From: Candidatus Heimdallarchaeota archaeon
Lineage (GTDB): Archaea > Asgardarchaeota > Heimdallarchaeia > Heimdallarchaeales > Kariarchaeaceae
Assembly (NCBI GenBank): GCA_029882335.1
Contig: JAOUKW010000248.1
Span: forward strand, 1-6,113
Length of the DNA stretch: 6,113 nucleotides
Reading direction: 5' to 3'
The notes under the pieces are model-generated. The model saw only the letters and a list, made by a program, of their open reading frames with translations. It was not told where the DNA came from and did no database searches. Below, in pieces: positions 4,848 to 6,113 of this stretch (position 1 is the stretch's first letter; every line of letters starts with the position of its first letter). Both the position numbers and the translations under genes were made by a program.

Positions 4848-6113
4848 TTATTCTATTCCATCCTCTTCTTCTGGAGTCAACCAGTCAAGAATCAGTCGTT
4901 CTCCATATTCATTTTCCCATTTTACAGCACCAAGTAGAAAATCAAACATCTCAATCTGCATACTGATTTCTTTATTTGCAACAAAATTAGTGGTATTAAA
5001 TCTATTAAATGCAGTTTCAAATAGCCAAGAAATAAATTTTAGTGCACCTTCACCATACGGTGGTTGATTGGTTAGTCTTCCTTTTTCATCGTACTCTCTC
5101 TTGGTTAATTCTTCCTCGATTTCTAATTTCATCCCAACTAACATTCCTTCTAGTGTATCTCCTCGTTTATTAGCCATGATAAATGGTGAATTTCTGAGGT
5201 CTTGTTCTAACGCAATTAAAGCTCGATTCAACCAATTGGTATATCCTTGTTTAGGTCCATTATCAATATTCGGTGCATTTCCTGGAATGATACCAAAACT
5301 TCTCGCATAATAATCGATAAAACTGAGATAATTAATTTTTTTCTGTGAATTAGTATCATATCTGTACTTTATCCATGACGCCATATTATATCCCGTTTTT
5401 GTAGGCCCTATAACTAGCTTGATACGAGAATAGTCAACTGGAAACGGATCTAATTGCCTGATTAAATGATCGGTAAACAGGAGAAACACACCCATTGCCC
5501 TTCTTAATACTGGTTTGTACCGTATAATTACACTAAGTGCTATATCTAAGCTATTACCTTCTTTATCTCTAATTTCTCTCATCTGTAATCCCGAATATAA
5601 CAAAATCCAAAAGCAAATTCTAGTTTCTATTCTTGGATCATTATATCTTTTGATTTCATCTATTATTGCTGGAAGTACTTCTGCATTCTCATTTTCTAAT
5701 TTATCTATTTCTTCAGTGATTACTTCCATTAGTGATTCAAATGCCATTGTGCTTGCACGGTTTTCAACATCCTGCTGCATTAATTCCTGAGATAAAGGAT
5801 CGTTTCCTTCTTTAATATCATTAATCATTTCCTCCAGATATGATAAATGACCTTGCATTAATTCTTTGATATTTTTTCGATAAAGTTGATTGTCTTTGGA
5901 AAGATTAACTTTTATTTTCATCTCTCGACTCATAAATGTCCTTAAAACCTCTGCTATTTTCCTTCTTGAAACTCCAAATCTCCTAACCATCTCATGTTTA
6001 TCAATGCTTACTTTAGTTTTTTTCTTGGATATTTCTTGATTTTTTGACAGATCGGAAATTAGTGGTTTTTTTTCATCTACTTTAGATGAACTAACTGAAG
6101 GAGTCCCCAAACT
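4848..6113 (-). CDS. Unidentified protein with N-terminal helix-turn-helix-like segment (5' end possibly outside window)
   Basis: At least 420 residues are encoded. I do not recognise the family. The only start codon near the edge is a TTG at 6108-6110; the frame stays open to the window end and no ribosome-binding site can be seen, so the real start may lie outside. Numbering from that TTG, residues 1-35 are Ser/Lys-rich and probably disordered. Residues 38-56 (KHEMVRRFGVSRRKIAEVL) fit a helix-turn-helix: G46-V47-S48 at the turn and a basic recognition helix. Residues about 60-150 are charged helices, with a heptad-like stretch around ESLMEVITEEIDKLENENAE. The rest is a mixed, probably alpha-rich globular region with conserved-looking aromatic and glycine positions, ending in an acidic tail (PEEEDGIE). 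No signal peptide or clear membrane segment is visible. GPTKTGY (235-241) is not a P-loop. It converges tail to tail with the glycosylase gene, so the two transcripts must overlap at their 3' ends. Possible roles include a DNA-binding protein, but that rests only on the short motif. Confidence 0.88.
   Translation of the reverse strand, partial: SLGTPSVSSSKVDEKKPLISDLSKNQEISKKKTKVSIDKHEMVRRFGVSRRKIAEVLRTFMSREMKIKVNLSKDNQLYRKNIKELMQGHLSYLEEMINDIKEGNDPLSQELMQQDVENRASTMAFESLMEVITEEIDKLENENAEVLPAIIDEIKRYNDPRIETRICFWILLYSGLQMREIRDKEGNSLDIALSVIIRYKPVLRRAMGVFLLFTDHLIRQLDPFPVDYSRIKLVIGPTKTGYNMASWIKYRYDTNSQKKINYLSFIDYYARSFGIIPGNAPNIDNGPKQGYTNWLNRALIALEQDLRNSPFIMANKRGDTLEGMLVGMKLEIEEELTKREYDEKGRLTNQPPYGEGALKFISWLFETAFNRFNTTNFVANKEISMQIEMFDFLLGAVKWENEYGERLILDWLTPEEEDGIE

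Noticed and set aside
4834..5310. Two further plus-strand open frames after the glycosylase
   Set aside because: They lie antisense to the C-terminal half of the 420-residue gene, have no ribosome-binding sites I can support, and look like shadows.
5388..5408. Glycine-rich GPTKTGY segment (residues 235-241) resembling a P-loop
   Set aside because: It lacks the G-K-S/T ending of Walker A, and no Walker B-like strand follows.
5515..5790. Plus-strand open frame of 91 codons rich in Ser, Ile and Leu
   Set aside because: It is antisense to the 420-residue gene, whose frame is clearly protein-like. The Ser/Leu-rich peptide is the mirror of Glu/Lys/Asn-rich codons.

Overview
This is a compact, AT-rich window (sampled lines give roughly 30-38% G+C in most genes and about 25% or less in much of the central one). 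It holds three complete protein genes and two cut by the window edges. I see no rRNA, tRNA, CRISPR array, insertion sequence or other mobile element. The host is uncertain. The GGTGA/GAGGT ribosome-binding sites close to the starts, the GTG starts, the absence of GC-rich hairpin terminators and the overall composition fit an AT-rich archaeon (an Asgard-like lineage is possible) at least as well as a low-GC bacterium. Nothing in the window settles this.

Layout, left to right. Positions 1-123 (+) are the last 40 codons of an unidentified protein whose tail loosely resembles luciferase-like flavin/F420 oxidoreductases. A small class I SAM-dependent methyltransferase follows on the same strand (167-700, possibly starting at 134) and may share its transcript. 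After a 50-base convergent spacer comes a 991-residue AAA+ ATPase on the minus strand (751-3726). It has a large helical N-terminal region, a AAA module with intact Walker A and B, sensor 1 and arginine-finger positions, an asparagine-rich linker, and an unrecognised C-terminal domain. A 271-base divergent region (3727-3997) separates it from a complete Fpg/MutM DNA glycosylase (+, 3998-4846). That region carries a 7-base-arm inverted repeat and three ATCAAA direct repeats next to the glycosylase start. One base after the glycosylase stop lies the stop of a minus-strand gene (4848-6113, 5' end possibly outside the window). It encodes a protein of at least 420 residues with a helix-turn-helix-like segment near its N-terminus and no recognisable domain elsewhere.

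The genes do not form one obvious pathway. Fpg is base-excision repair housekeeping, and the methyltransferase is a generic small-molecule type. The two proteins most worth attention are the AAA+ ATPase, which looks like a divergent member of a family I recall mainly from bacteria, and the unidentified 420-residue protein. They lie on the same strand but are separated by fpg, so nothing shows that they act together.
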